Source: Helicobacter canadensis MIT 98-5491 (GTDB lineage: Bacteria; Campylobacterota; Campylobacteria; Campylobacterales; Helicobacteraceae). From it: a DNA stretch of 64,000 bases. Shown here piece by piece: positions 33,838 to 43,417 of this stretch. A program made the position numbers and the translations under genes. The notes below the pieces were generated by a model. It made no database searches, was not told the origin of the DNA, and saw only the letters and a list, made by a program, of their open reading frames with translations. How positions within the stretch are numbered: position 1 is the first letter of the stretch; each line of letters starts with the position of its first letter. The stretch lies in contig NZ_CM000776.2 of assembly GCF_000162575.1 (NCBI RefSeq), forward strand, positions 686,950 to 750,949, written 5' to 3'.

Positions 33838-35277
33838 ATGGCTTGTGTTTTACAAATTGGTGCAGGTGGTGTAGGTGGCGTGGTAGCGCACAAAATGGCG
33901 ATGAATAGAGAGGTTTTTTCACGCATTATCTTGGCGTCTCGCACACTAGATAAATGCAAAGTGATAGCAGATTCTATCAAGCAAAAAGGCTTGGGCGAGA
34001 TTGAGATAGATTGCGTCGATGCTGATAGTGTCGAATCTATGGTGGCTTTGATAGAAAAATACAAGCCAAAGCTCGTGGTAAATGTCGCTTTGCCCTATCA
34101 AGATTTGAGCATTATGGAAGCGTGTCTAAGGACAAAAACACATTATTTAGATACTGCAAACTATGAGCACCCAGATTCTGCGCATTTTGAGTATAAAGAA
34201 CAATGGGCATACGACACACGCTACAAAGAAGCAGGGATTTTTGGGCTTTTGGGAAGTGGATTTGATCCGGGCGTTACGAATGTCTTTTGTGCGTATGCGC
34301 AAAAACATTATTTTGATGAGATTCACAGCATAGACATACTTGATTGCAACGCAGGAGATCACGGCTATGCGTTTGCGACAAACTTTAATCCTGAAATTAA
34401 TTTGCGCGAAGTTAGTTCTAAAGCAAGATTTTGGAGCAAAGACAACGATTTATCTAAAAACACAGACCTAAAAAAAGACACCATTTATCGCAAGTTTGAG
34501 CGAGAAGAAAAGCATTTTAGCCTAGAGGCAAATACACAAGATTTAAAAAATGAAGATTACTTTGGCGGACAATGGCAAGATATAGCGCCGCTTGATTTAA
34601 TGAAAGAATGGGAATATCCAGAAGTAGGCGTAAAAAATAGCTATCTACTCTATCATGAAGAGCTTGAATCTCTTGTGCGCAATATCAAAGGGCTAAAGCG
34701 GATTAGGTTTTTTATGACATTTGGAGAATCGTATCTCACACATATGAAATGCCTAGAAAATGTAGGGCTTTTGCGTGTCGATGAAATAGAGCATAATGGG
34801 CAAAAAATCGTGCCAATACAAGCGCTAAAGACGCTTTTACCAGATCCAGTCTCTCTAGCGCCTCGCACCAAAGGGCAAACACACATCGGTTGCTACATCA
34901 AAGGTATAAAAGATGGCAAAGAGCGGACAATTTATATCTATAATATTTGCGATCACGAGGCGTGTTATAAAGAAGTCAATGCCCAAGGCGTGAGCTATAC
35001 CACAGGTGTGCCAGCAATGATTGGTGCAAAACTGATTTTGGAGGGCAAATGGGGCATAGGAGCGGCAAAAATACCAAATAACGCAGATAATAGCGATATG
35101 CCAAAAGGTGGAGAATATCAAGGGGTAGATTCTAATAATGGTAGCGGTGTGTGGAATATGGAGCAAAACGACCCAGATCCCTTTATGGCAGAACTAAACA
35201 AGCAAGGACTTCCATATGTCGTGTGCGAGATAGATTCTAAAGGCGAGAGAAAAGTGCTAGAGGATGGGAGAAAGTAA
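33838..35277 (+). CDS. Saccharopine-dehydrogenase-like carboxynorspermidine dehydrogenase
   Basis: A 479-residue NAD(P)-dependent enzyme. The Rossmann motif is IGAGGVGGVVAHKMA (residues 7-21); THYLDTANYEHPD and GLLGSGFDPGVTNVF are diagnostic of carboxynorspermidine dehydrogenase, which joins aspartate semialdehyde and a diamine in the alternative spermidine pathway of Campylobacter. It is about 80 residues longer than the usual 400: an insertion near 205-240 (KDNDLSKNTDLKKD onward) and another near 425-450 (NNADNSDMPKGGEYQG). The partner decarboxylase is not in this window. Confidence 0.85.
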   Translation: MACVLQIGAGGVGGVVAHKMAMNREVFSRIILASRTLDKCKVIADSIKQKGLGEIEIDCVDADSVESMVALIEKYKPKLVVNVALPYQDLSIMEACLRTKTHYLDTANYEHPDSAHFEYKEQWAYDTRYKEAGIFGLLGSGFDPGVTNVFCAYAQKHYFDEIHSIDILDCNAGDHGYAFATNFNPEINLREVSSKARFWSKDNDLSKNTDLKKDTIYRKFEREEKHFSLEANTQDLKNEDYFGGQWQDIAPLDLMKEWEYPEVGVKNSYLLYHEELESLVRNIKGLKRIRFFMTFGESYLTHMKCLENVGLLRVDEIEHNGQKIVPIQALKTLLPDPVSLAPRTKGQTHIGCYIKGIKDGKERTIYIYNICDHEACYKEVNAQGVSYTTGVPAMIGAKLILEGKWGIGAAKIPNNADNSDMPKGGEYQGVDSNNGSGVWNMEQNDPDPFMAELNKQGLPYVVCEIDSKGERKVLEDGRK

Positions 35278-35311
35278 ATATACCCATTCTTTAAATTTAG
35301 TCAAGATTTTT

Positions 35312-35317
35312 TATAAT
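35312..35317 (+). promoter_or_regulatory. Probable -10 element of the restriction-caspase operon
   Basis: A perfect TATAAT 40 bases before ATG 35357; AAGGGAAAG follows as the ribosome binding site. No other promoter-like box is seen between the four genes downstream, which are separated by 0-6 bases or overlap. Confidence 0.55.
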
Positions 35318-35356
35318 AGAATCCAACTTTAGGGATAATAGTTTTAAGGGAAAGCC

Positions 35357-37936
35357 ATGGATTACAAACAAGCCTTTTTTTCACAATTAGAATCTATGTA
35401 TCTTGGAGTGCAAATAGAGAACACTCAAAACCTATTTAATACAGACAAGATACAAAAAAGTGGCTTTATCAATCTACTCAAAATAAAATCACAATACTTC
35501 AAAACCATCAAAGAAAAACTAGAAAAAGAGGAAGTAAAATATCCTATTTATAATAAACTTTATAATTTTTTTGGAAGCTATCTCAATGAAACAGGCACAC
35601 CATTTTTCTATGATACGCCCTTGCACAAAAACATTTACGCTAGAGTGTATACTAATTCTAAAGATACCAGCCTTTTTTATAAAACACAAAATCTCTACTA
35701 TGTCAAATCTGATGTCATCTATCATAATGCCGAGATTAAGAGCGAAGATTCTAACTATACCTTTATCTTTGATACAAGTTACTTTACTCCAAATAGTGAT
35801 AATGCCAAAAATAAGGCTATTTTTAAGTTTAAAATAGATGAAGAGATTAGAATCTATGTGCTAAACAACAAAGAAGAGCTACAAGATCTCCCCAATGTCT
35901 TTAAGCAAAATAGTAGTGATTTAAGCGATGAATTTATCAAAGCCCTAAAAGACAAGCAAATACGGCTACAAGAAGAAGAAATAAAAAAGATTCTATACGC
36001 TTACAAAAAGCAAAATGAAATCGACTTTTTTATCCACAAAAACGCAAGAGCCTTTCTACAAGAGCAGTTTAATCTATGGATGTTTAAATATGTAGTAGAT
36101 GATATTACAGATTGGAGTAAAGAAAAGATTGATGAGCTAAATCAACTCAAAAAAATAGCCTTTAGAATCATTGACTTGATAGCGGATTTTGAAGATGAGC
36201 TAAAAGCAATTTGGTGTAAGCCAAAGTTTGCTAAAAATGTGCATTATGTCTTTAGCCTTGATATTATCTCTAATCACGCTAGAGATTCAGAGCAAATACT
36301 AGAATCTATCTTTCAAGACACGGGCTTTAAACAGCAAATCAAAGAATGGCAAGAGCTAAAACTCATAGATGAGCATTTTGAAATCAAAAATATCAATGAT
36401 GAGCAATATAAATTTTTACCTCTTGATACGAAATATTTGAGCGAAGAGAATTATTATAAGCTTTTGGGTGCATTTGATAATTTAGATGAGATTCTAAGTG
36501 GGGAGCTAATCAAAAGTGATAATTTTCAAGCCCTTAATTCTCTCATGCCAAAATATCAAGATAAGATTGATTTAATCTATATTGATCCGCCTTATAATAC
36601 AGGGGGCGATGGCTTTGTCTATACAGATAAATTTAACCATAGCTCATGGCTTACGATGATGAATAATCGCCTAGATCTAGCAAAAGAATTTCTAAAAAAT
36701 AGCGGAAGTATTTTTATAAGCATTGATGATAATGAACAAGCAAGACTTAAGATTCTATGTGATGAAATGTTTGGAGAAGAAAATTTTGTGGCGAATATTG
36801 TTTGGAAAAGAAAAAGAGGTAGAGATAATTCTGCGAAATATTTTAGTAAAACGCATGAATATTGCATTGTTTATGGCAAGGATACTTGTAATTTAAACTT
36901 CAATTTGCTGGAAATTGACAATAAAACAAAAAAACAATACAAAAATCCAGATTCAGACAAAAGGGGTGAATATCGATTGCTTGCTTGTTGGGCGAGAGGA
37001 ACTCAAGGTGGTGTTGAGTATGATTTTGTAAGTAAATGCGGAAAATATTTTTCAAAAAGATTATGGCTATTCTCTAAAGACAATCTTATAAAGATGGATA
37101 ATGATGATAAATTGGTTATTAAGGGTGATAATATTTATAGAAAGTTATTTTTATCGGAACATAGTGGGCAAGTATTAGAAACAATATGGGATGATGTTTC
37201 AAATGCGGCAAATGCTGCTGATGAAATGAAATCATTATTCAATTCTATTGTATTTGATACTCCAAAACCAGAACCTTATCTAAAAAGGATTTTAGAGATT
37301 GCAAGTAATGCATCTTTTTGTTATTCTGAAAGATCGGTAGCAATTGAAGAATTTAAAAATATAGATTCTAAAATAGATGTTTCACTTACGCTTAACACGA
37401 TAAGCAATGGGAATATAGTGCTTGATTTTTTTGCAGGTAGTGGCACGACCTTAGCTACAGCTCATAAATTAGGGCGTAAATGGCTTGGTGTAGAAATGGG
37501 AGAGCATTTTTATCAAGTGGTAATTCCACGAATGAAAAAAGTTATCGGTGGTTTTGCAAGTGGGATTAGTAAGGAAGTAGAGTTTAAAGGTGGCGGGGCT
37601 TTTAGATACTATGAGCTTGAAAGCTATGAAGAATCCCTAGAGCAATGCGAATATGTGCTAGATAAAGATTCTTTGATTGATTATAGAAAATCACGCAAAC
37701 TTATCAAAGGGCTTAAAAAAGGAGAGAAAATCTGCCTTGATATGAGCAAATACAATAAAAGCTTTGATATTTTTACTACAATGTCAAATCTTTTAGGGCT
37801 TAAAATTAAAAATATTTTTCTTGATGAAAATGGCATACAATCATGCAAGTTTGAAAATGATGATATTGTGAATCTAGAAACTATCGACTTAATCAAATAC
37901 CCGAAACTAAGAAATCTCATTTGGTGGGGGGAATGA
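35357..37936 (+). CDS. Type III restriction-modification methyltransferase (Mod)
   Basis: An 859-residue N6-adenine DNA methyltransferase of the beta class. The catalytic DPPYNT is at residues 410-415 and the SAM-binding FAGSGTT comes after it at 692-698, the beta-class order. Between them lies the variable target-recognition region; the first 400 residues are unusually long and partly helical. ISIDDNEQARLKILCDEMFG is typical of type III Mod. It methylates the recognition site and guides the Res subunit (gene at 40463). It has no long homopolymer tract, so it does not look phase-variable. It ends two bases before the caspase-like gene. Confidence 0.92.
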   Translation: MDYKQAFFSQLESMYLGVQIENTQNLFNTDKIQKSGFINLLKIKSQYFKTIKEKLEKEEVKYPIYNKLYNFFGSYLNETGTPFFYDTPLHKNIYARVYTNSKDTSLFYKTQNLYYVKSDVIYHNAEIKSEDSNYTFIFDTSYFTPNSDNAKNKAIFKFKIDEEIRIYVLNNKEELQDLPNVFKQNSSDLSDEFIKALKDKQIRLQEEEIKKILYAYKKQNEIDFFIHKNARAFLQEQFNLWMFKYVVDDITDWSKEKIDELNQLKKIAFRIIDLIADFEDELKAIWCKPKFAKNVHYVFSLDIISNHARDSEQILESIFQDTGFKQQIKEWQELKLIDEHFEIKNINDEQYKFLPLDTKYLSEENYYKLLGAFDNLDEILSGELIKSDNFQALNSLMPKYQDKIDLIYIDPPYNTGGDGFVYTDKFNHSSWLTMMNNRLDLAKEFLKNSGSIFISIDDNEQARLKILCDEMFGEENFVANIVWKRKRGRDNSAKYFSKTHEYCIVYGKDTCNLNFNLLEIDNKTKKQYKNPDSDKRGEYRLLACWARGTQGGVEYDFVSKCGKYFSKRLWLFSKDNLIKMDNDDKLVIKGDNIYRKLFLSEHSGQVLETIWDDVSNAANAADEMKSLFNSIVFDTPKPEPYLKRILEIASNASFCYSERSVAIEEFKNIDSKIDVSLTLNTISNGNIVLDFFAGSGTTLATAHKLGRKWLGVEMGEHFYQVVIPRMKKVIGGFASGISKEVEFKGGGAFRYYELESYEESLEQCEYVLDKDSLIDYRKSRKLIKGLKKGEKICLDMSKYNKSFDIFTTMSNLLGLKIKNIFLDENGIQSCKFENDDIVNLETIDLIKYPKLRNLIWWGE

Positions 37937-37937
37937 A

Positions 37938-39461
37938 GTGAAAAATATAGCAATCCTAGTAGGAAATTCTGAATATCAAAATTTAGGTAAATTAGATTTT
38001 TGTAAAAAAGATATCAATTCAATACAAAAAATATTAGACTTAAATAAAAAATTTGAAATTCATATTTTTGAAAATTACCAAAGCGAACAACTAAAAAGTG
38101 AATTATCAAAAATTATTAGAGAACTTGAAAAATCCAAAATCAATGAGTTGCTATTTTATTACACTGGACACGGGGTATTTAAAGAGCAATTTTATTATTT
38201 ACCAATTAATTTTACTGATAAGCAATTTGAAACAACGAGTTTATCTAATAATGAACTGGATGATATGCTTAAAAGTTTAGATACGGAAATGGTAATTAAA
38301 ATAATTGATGCTTGTCAATCAGGGCAACAATATATCAAAGAATCTGACCAAATGTCTGTCAAAAAAAGTTTAACTCAACATTCTTTTAAAAAATGTTATT
38401 TTTTCTTTTCTTCTATGAATAATCAATCTTCGATGGGCGATGATAGGGGTAGTTATTTTACAAATGCTATTATAGAATCAATCTTAACGCATAAAACAGA
38501 TTCTATTCGATACACAGATGTTCAATCCTATATTGTTGATTATTTTAGTAGCAGAAGTGAATCGCAAACACCATTTTTTGTGAATCAATCCAATGCAACT
38601 GAAATTTTTCTTGACAAACTTAGATCTATACAAAGTTTTTTTGAAAATAATAATCCCATAATAAATGATGACGAAGGTGTTAATCAAGAAATAGAAAATG
38701 ACAAGATTGATATAATAGAGAAGCTTAAAGCTTTGTCTAAAAAGTATATATCTAAAGATATGGCGCAAGAAAATATTGAATATATTTTTGATGAAAATAA
38801 GCTTAATGATATATTTAACGATGATATAAGATTAATTTATGATATTAAAATTGATAAATGTAATGATTATAATATTATTAGCAATATCAATGAGTTGTAT
38901 AATGAAATAGAAAAAAATAAAAAAAATCTCTTTATTAATCTTGGATACAAGCAAGAGTCTTATACTACTACGGAATGGGTTCCAAAAAAGAAAAAACCTC
39001 AAAATGCTTATGAGGCAATGTTTGGACAACTTCGTATGTCAGAATTATCAGGACATATTAGTTTGTTTAAAAAAGAAGAATATGAAGAAAAAGAGGTTGA
39101 GAAATACAGAGATATAGTCAATTCTATTAATGTGACAGATGATATTTTGCCAATAGGTGTTGCTATATCTCTTAATCCCAAAGAAGATATTAGAAACATC
39201 AATAAATATGTAATAACTATCATTAATTTTCATAATGATCTTGATATTATTTTTTATAGTAACATAACTAAATATTATAAAAATAATTGGTGTAATTGGG
39301 AAAAAATAAATGTTGAAGATTGGATAAAAAGCAAGGTAAGTTTTTGCGATAAAGATAAGATTTTAGAGAAAATACAAATAATTGTAGAAAATTATAATCA
39401 AAAAATTAGTGATGATATTTTGAATATTTTAAAACAAGATGATTTAAGAATTAGAGAGTGA
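37938..39461 (+). CDS. Caspase-like (peptidase C14-type) protease in a type III R-M operon
   Basis: A 507-residue protein starting at GTG 37938. Residues 1-220 form a caspase/metacaspase p20-like domain: NIAILVGNSEY opens it, the catalytic histidine is H78 in LLFYYTGHGVF and the catalytic cysteine C126 in IKIIDACQSG; GDDRGSYFTNAI follows the usual S1-pocket position. Residues 250-507 are unrecognised, lysine- and isoleucine-rich, with a basic VPKKKKPQ stretch. Bacterial caspase-like proteins often act as suicide effectors in phage defence. Its place two bases after mod and seven before rhuM implies co-expression with the restriction enzymes; its role is unproven. Confidence 0.85.
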   Translation: MKNIAILVGNSEYQNLGKLDFCKKDINSIQKILDLNKKFEIHIFENYQSEQLKSELSKIIRELEKSKINELLFYYTGHGVFKEQFYYLPINFTDKQFETTSLSNNELDDMLKSLDTEMVIKIIDACQSGQQYIKESDQMSVKKSLTQHSFKKCYFFFSSMNNQSSMGDDRGSYFTNAIIESILTHKTDSIRYTDVQSYIVDYFSSRSESQTPFFVNQSNATEIFLDKLRSIQSFFENNNPIINDDEGVNQEIENDKIDIIEKLKALSKKYISKDMAQENIEYIFDENKLNDIFNDDIRLIYDIKIDKCNDYNIISNINELYNEIEKNKKNLFINLGYKQESYTTTEWVPKKKKPQNAYEAMFGQLRMSELSGHISLFKKEEYEEKEVEKYRDIVNSINVTDDILPIGVAISLNPKEDIRNINKYVITIINFHNDLDIIFYSNITKYYKNNWCNWEKINVEDWIKSKVSFCDKDKILEKIQIIVENYNQKISDDILNILKQDDLRIRE

Positions 39462-39467
39462 ATAATA

Positions 39468-40463
39468 ATGCAAAATAACATCATCCTCTACACCACGCAA
39501 GATAAAAAGATTAAAGTCGAGCTTTATGAGCTTGGTGATAGTGTGTATTTAAATCAAGAAAGTTTAGCAAAGCTTTTTGACACCTCAAAATCTAGTATAA
39601 GTGAGCATATAACAAATATCTTAAAAGATGGGGAATTACAAGAAGATTCAGTTGTTCGGATTTTCCGAATAACTGCAAGTGATAACAAACAATACAATGT
39701 AAAATTTTATTCCTTAGAGATGATTTTAGCCATTGGCTTTCGTGTCAGAAGTAAAAGGGGTGTGCAGTTTAGAATCTGGGCTAATGAGCATTTAAAAAAC
39801 TATTTGCAAAAAGGCTTTTTAATAGATAGTGATAGGCTTAAAAATCCAAATGGAAGAACAGATTATTTCGATGAGCTTTTAGAGCAAATCAGAGATATAA
39901 GAGCGAGTGAAAAAAGATTTTATCAAAAGCTAAAAGATTTGTTTGCTTTGTGTGTGGATTATGACTCTAGCGATAAAGCTACGCAAATGTTTTTTGCAAA
40001 CACACAAAATAAGCTTTTATATGCGGTTACCAAACAAACTGCGGCTGAAATCATAGCTAAAAGAGCAGATTCTAGTAAGCCAAATATGGGGCTTACTAGC
40101 TGGAAGGGAAGTGTAGTAAGAAAAGAGGATATTCTTATTGCTAAAAATTATTTGAGCAAAGATGAACTTGATAGCTTAAATCGCTTAGTAAATGTTTTTT
40201 TAGAATCAGCAGAACTTAGAGTAAAGGATAATAAAACTCTGACTATGGATTTTTGGAGGGAAAATGTAGATGCTTTGCTTAGCTTTCAAGGTAAGGAAAT
40301 TTTAAAAGATAATGGATCTATTGCAAAAAAAGCAATGCAAAAAATTGTCTATAAACAATATGAAATTTTTAATGAAAAAAGAAAAGAGGAAGCACGCATA
40401 AAAGCTGATCTAGAAGATGAAAAGAATCTAGAAGAAACCTATAAAGCCCTAAAGGAAAGGTAA
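39468..40463 (+). CDS. RhuM family protein
   Basis: A 331-residue virulence-RhuM-family protein. The N-terminus reads like a DNA-binding KilA-N/antirepressor-related domain (SVYLNQESLAKLFDTSKSSI, VKFYSLEMILAIGFRVRSK), and a Fic-adjacent-like C-terminal half (FLESAELRVKDNKTLTMDFW) follows. RhuM genes are common passengers in restriction and defence loci, with no established function. It overlaps res by one base (40463). Confidence 0.88.
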   Translation: MQNNIILYTTQDKKIKVELYELGDSVYLNQESLAKLFDTSKSSISEHITNILKDGELQEDSVVRIFRITASDNKQYNVKFYSLEMILAIGFRVRSKRGVQFRIWANEHLKNYLQKGFLIDSDRLKNPNGRTDYFDELLEQIRDIRASEKRFYQKLKDLFALCVDYDSSDKATQMFFANTQNKLLYAVTKQTAAEIIAKRADSSKPNMGLTSWKGSVVRKEDILIAKNYLSKDELDSLNRLVNVFLESAELRVKDNKTLTMDFWRENVDALLSFQGKEILKDNGSIAKKAMQKIVYKQYEIFNEKRKEEARIKADLEDEKNLEETYKALKER

Positions 40464-43345
40464 TGGCAAAGGCAAAGCAAACAGCAGACATCAAACAACA
40501 TTTGCTCTTAAGTGAAATATGCAATGATAAGAGAATGCAACATAAAGGGATATATGAACGCTATGATTTACAAAGCTTTAGTGCAGATATGAGTTTGCAA
40601 GAGTATCAAATCGCGAGTGTGCAAAATGCAATGATTGCACTTGATTGTTATATGTGCTACAAAGATTCTGAATATAGACAAAATAGAGGGGCAAAGCTTT
40701 ATAGAATCTATCAAGAAAAATATAAAGATTTTAGACTAAAAGAATCAGAAATTAATCGTGCATCTTTTTGGATGGCAACAGGTAGTGGCAAAACTATCGT
40801 GATGATAAAACTCCTCTCACTTTTGGGTAAAGCTATGCGAGACAAAATAATTTCAAATAAGCCTATCATGCTTTTAGCTCCAAATGATACGATTTTAAAA
40901 CAATTTAAACACAATATCACAAAATACAATAATTACAATGGGGATTCCCTAAGTGTGAGGGAGCTAAAAGAATATGAGAGCGTGGGTAATACGAGTTTAT
41001 TGGAAGAAACTATCGTATTTATTGCTAGAAGCGATTTGCTAGATTGCAAAGAAAATGTGGGAAAAGATAAAAATGCAAAAAGACTGGATTACAAAAATTA
41101 TTGCAATGATTGTGGCTGGTATATTTTGCTTGATGAAGCACACAAAGGGGACAGCAAGGATTCTATAAGAAAATCCTATATTAATGAACTAGCTTGTGGA
41201 GACAAACAAAAAGATTATGAGGGATTTTCTAAAGGGTTTATTTTTAATTTTTCTGCAACTTTTAGTGATGAGATTGATTTTTTAACTTGTGCATTTAACT
41301 ACAATCTAGAAAAGTTTAATCGTGATGGTTATGGCAAAAATATCGCCCTGCTAGATTCTAATCTCAAATCTTTTGGCAACGAAAATGATGAAAATGAGAG
41401 AATAACAAGAATCATAGAAGGATTTATACTTTTTAGTGCCATGAAGCAAAGCAAAGAAAAACTATTAGAAAAAGCCAAAAGTCTTGGTGTCGCGGATATA
41501 AAATACCACAACCCCCTAATCATTGCCGTATCAGATAAAGTAAACACACAAGATGCAGGAATAAAGCTCTATTTTGAAGCTATATTGCAAATACTCAAAG
41601 AAGATAGAGATATACAAGAAATCGCAAACAATCTCTATGAGAAACTACAATATCAAGAACTCTATTTTGCAAAAAATGCTTTAAGTGATGAGTTTAAAGA
41701 ATGTGTAAAAAATGTAGATTCTAAAAGTGTGAGAAAATACATCTTTTACGCAAGTGAGCCTTCAAGCCTGGAATGCCTTAGAGCAAATGATAAAGAACTA
41801 GCCTTTAAGAGTAAAAATGCCAATGAGCCTTTTATGCTCTTAAATATTGGTGAAACCAAAAAGTGGGAAAAAGAGCATTTATTAGAGCTTGGTGTAGAGA
41901 GCTTTAAAGATTTGCAAAAGAGTTACTTTAAGGATATTAACAGCACAGATTCAAGTATTAATATTATGCTTGGAAGCAAAGTCTTTAGTGAAGGTTGGGA
42001 TAGCAATCGTGTGAATCTCATCTATTTTATTAATATTGGTAGCAAAAATGCCAACAAATATGTTTTACAAACTATAGGCAGAGGTGTGAGAATTGAGCCT
42101 TTTGCTCATGTGCGAAAAAGAATGCAATATAACCAATTAGAATACGCGACAAAAGAAGCTTTGTCTTCTCTATCTTGTGGTATAGAAACTTTATTTGTTT
42201 TAGCAAGTGATACTGAAGCGATCAAATTTATTTTAGGAAAAATTGAAAGCTTTATCACTCAATATCCTATAAAAGGCTTTAAAAAAACAAATATCTTAAG
42301 CCCACTCCCTACACCAAAATACAAAGAAATACAATCTAAAGATAAAAACTACAGGATCGACAAAACAGAAGCAAAAAATCTAAGAGCATATATAGAAAGT
42401 TTTGATGAAGATGTTTTGGTGCTTAGTAAATGTGTCATTCATAAAGAATGTAGCTATGAAACATTGCAAGAAATACAAAAATTTTTGCACAACAACAGCA
42501 CAAGGATTCAATCTAGTAATGGGGATATGCAAAAATTTGATAAAAACACAACAATTAGTCGCATTGATAGAATCTTGCATGCAACAAACAGAGAATTACA
42601 AGAATTTGTAGATTTGAGTGATGAAATCAATCATTATCAAAAATTTCAAACGACTTTGGGGCAAGACTTCGCAAATGAGATAAGTGAGATTATAAAAAAT
42701 ATACTTAATGCAAAAAGCGAGGAAGAATTAAAAGCTGATTTTGAAAGTGGAAAAATAAATATAGATGAATTTGCAAAAAACCTAAAAAGCAATGCAAAAA
42801 AATGCAATATTAAAGACTACGCAATTAGTGCGGAGCTAAAAGAGCATTATTGTAATCCATTAATTTTCTCTAATAAAGATGATAGAAATACAGAAATCAA
42901 TTTTGCTATTAGCCAAAAGAGTGAAAGAGAATTTTTAAAAGATTTAGAGAAATTTTTACAAACAGATTCCAAAAGACTAGATAAATATGAGTGGTGCTTT
43001 AGCAAGATTGTAGAGAATATAGATGATATCTACATCCCATATTTTGATAGTCAGGCACAAAGCAATCGAAAATTTTATCCGGATTTTATTTTTTGGTTTA
43101 GAGATAAAGCGACACAAGAATACAAGATTGTTTTTATAGATCCAAAAGGACTTAGTCGAGAAACAAACCCGATAGATAAAATCAAAGGCTTTGAATCTGT
43201 GTATGTAAATCAAAAATTCTCTTATAAAAATAAGGAAATTAAAGTATATCTATACTACTACAATAAAACGAATTCTGAATTTAGGGACTATGAAAGTTAT
43301 AAGAAACCTAGTATTGAAGATATAATGAAAGAAATTTGTGAATAG
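40463..43345 (+). CDS. Type III restriction enzyme helicase-nuclease (Res)
   Basis: A 960-residue subunit with a superfamily 2 helicase and a C-terminal nuclease. Walker A is in WMATGSGKTIVM (near residue 110), Walker B is ILLDEAHKGD, motif III is FNFSATFSDE, and motif VI is IGRGVRIEP. The PD-(D/E)XK nuclease signature is FYPDFIFWFR with VFIDPKGLSRE near residues 870-900. With Mod it forms an ATP-dependent enzyme that cuts when two unmethylated sites are head-to-head. It ends the operon. Confidence 0.93.
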   Translation: MAKAKQTADIKQHLLLSEICNDKRMQHKGIYERYDLQSFSADMSLQEYQIASVQNAMIALDCYMCYKDSEYRQNRGAKLYRIYQEKYKDFRLKESEINRASFWMATGSGKTIVMIKLLSLLGKAMRDKIISNKPIMLLAPNDTILKQFKHNITKYNNYNGDSLSVRELKEYESVGNTSLLEETIVFIARSDLLDCKENVGKDKNAKRLDYKNYCNDCGWYILLDEAHKGDSKDSIRKSYINELACGDKQKDYEGFSKGFIFNFSATFSDEIDFLTCAFNYNLEKFNRDGYGKNIALLDSNLKSFGNENDENERITRIIEGFILFSAMKQSKEKLLEKAKSLGVADIKYHNPLIIAVSDKVNTQDAGIKLYFEAILQILKEDRDIQEIANNLYEKLQYQELYFAKNALSDEFKECVKNVDSKSVRKYIFYASEPSSLECLRANDKELAFKSKNANEPFMLLNIGETKKWEKEHLLELGVESFKDLQKSYFKDINSTDSSINIMLGSKVFSEGWDSNRVNLIYFINIGSKNANKYVLQTIGRGVRIEPFAHVRKRMQYNQLEYATKEALSSLSCGIETLFVLASDTEAIKFILGKIESFITQYPIKGFKKTNILSPLPTPKYKEIQSKDKNYRIDKTEAKNLRAYIESFDEDVLVLSKCVIHKECSYETLQEIQKFLHNNSTRIQSSNGDMQKFDKNTTISRIDRILHATNRELQEFVDLSDEINHYQKFQTTLGQDFANEISEIIKNILNAKSEEELKADFESGKINIDEFAKNLKSNAKKCNIKDYAISAELKEHYCNPLIFSNKDDRNTEINFAISQKSEREFLKDLEKFLQTDSKRLDKYEWCFSKIVENIDDIYIPYFDSQAQSNRKFYPDFIFWFRDKATQEYKIVFIDPKGLSRETNPIDKIKGFESVYVNQKFSYKNKEIKVYLYYYNKTNSEFRDYESYKKPSIEDIMKEICE

Positions 43346-43417
43346 AATAAAAATAATACTGATTTATTGATTCTGTATTTGTATAAAACAAAAATTAAAA
43401 AACAAAAGGAGTTTATA

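Noticed and set aside
37926-37931. Run of six G at the end of mod as a phase-variation tract
   Set aside because: Too short to slip often, and it lies at the last codons of an intact gene.
43346-43417. Possible attachment site or integrase remnant next to the restriction operon
   Set aside because: No tRNA, direct repeat or recombinase remnant could be seen at either edge of the accessory block.
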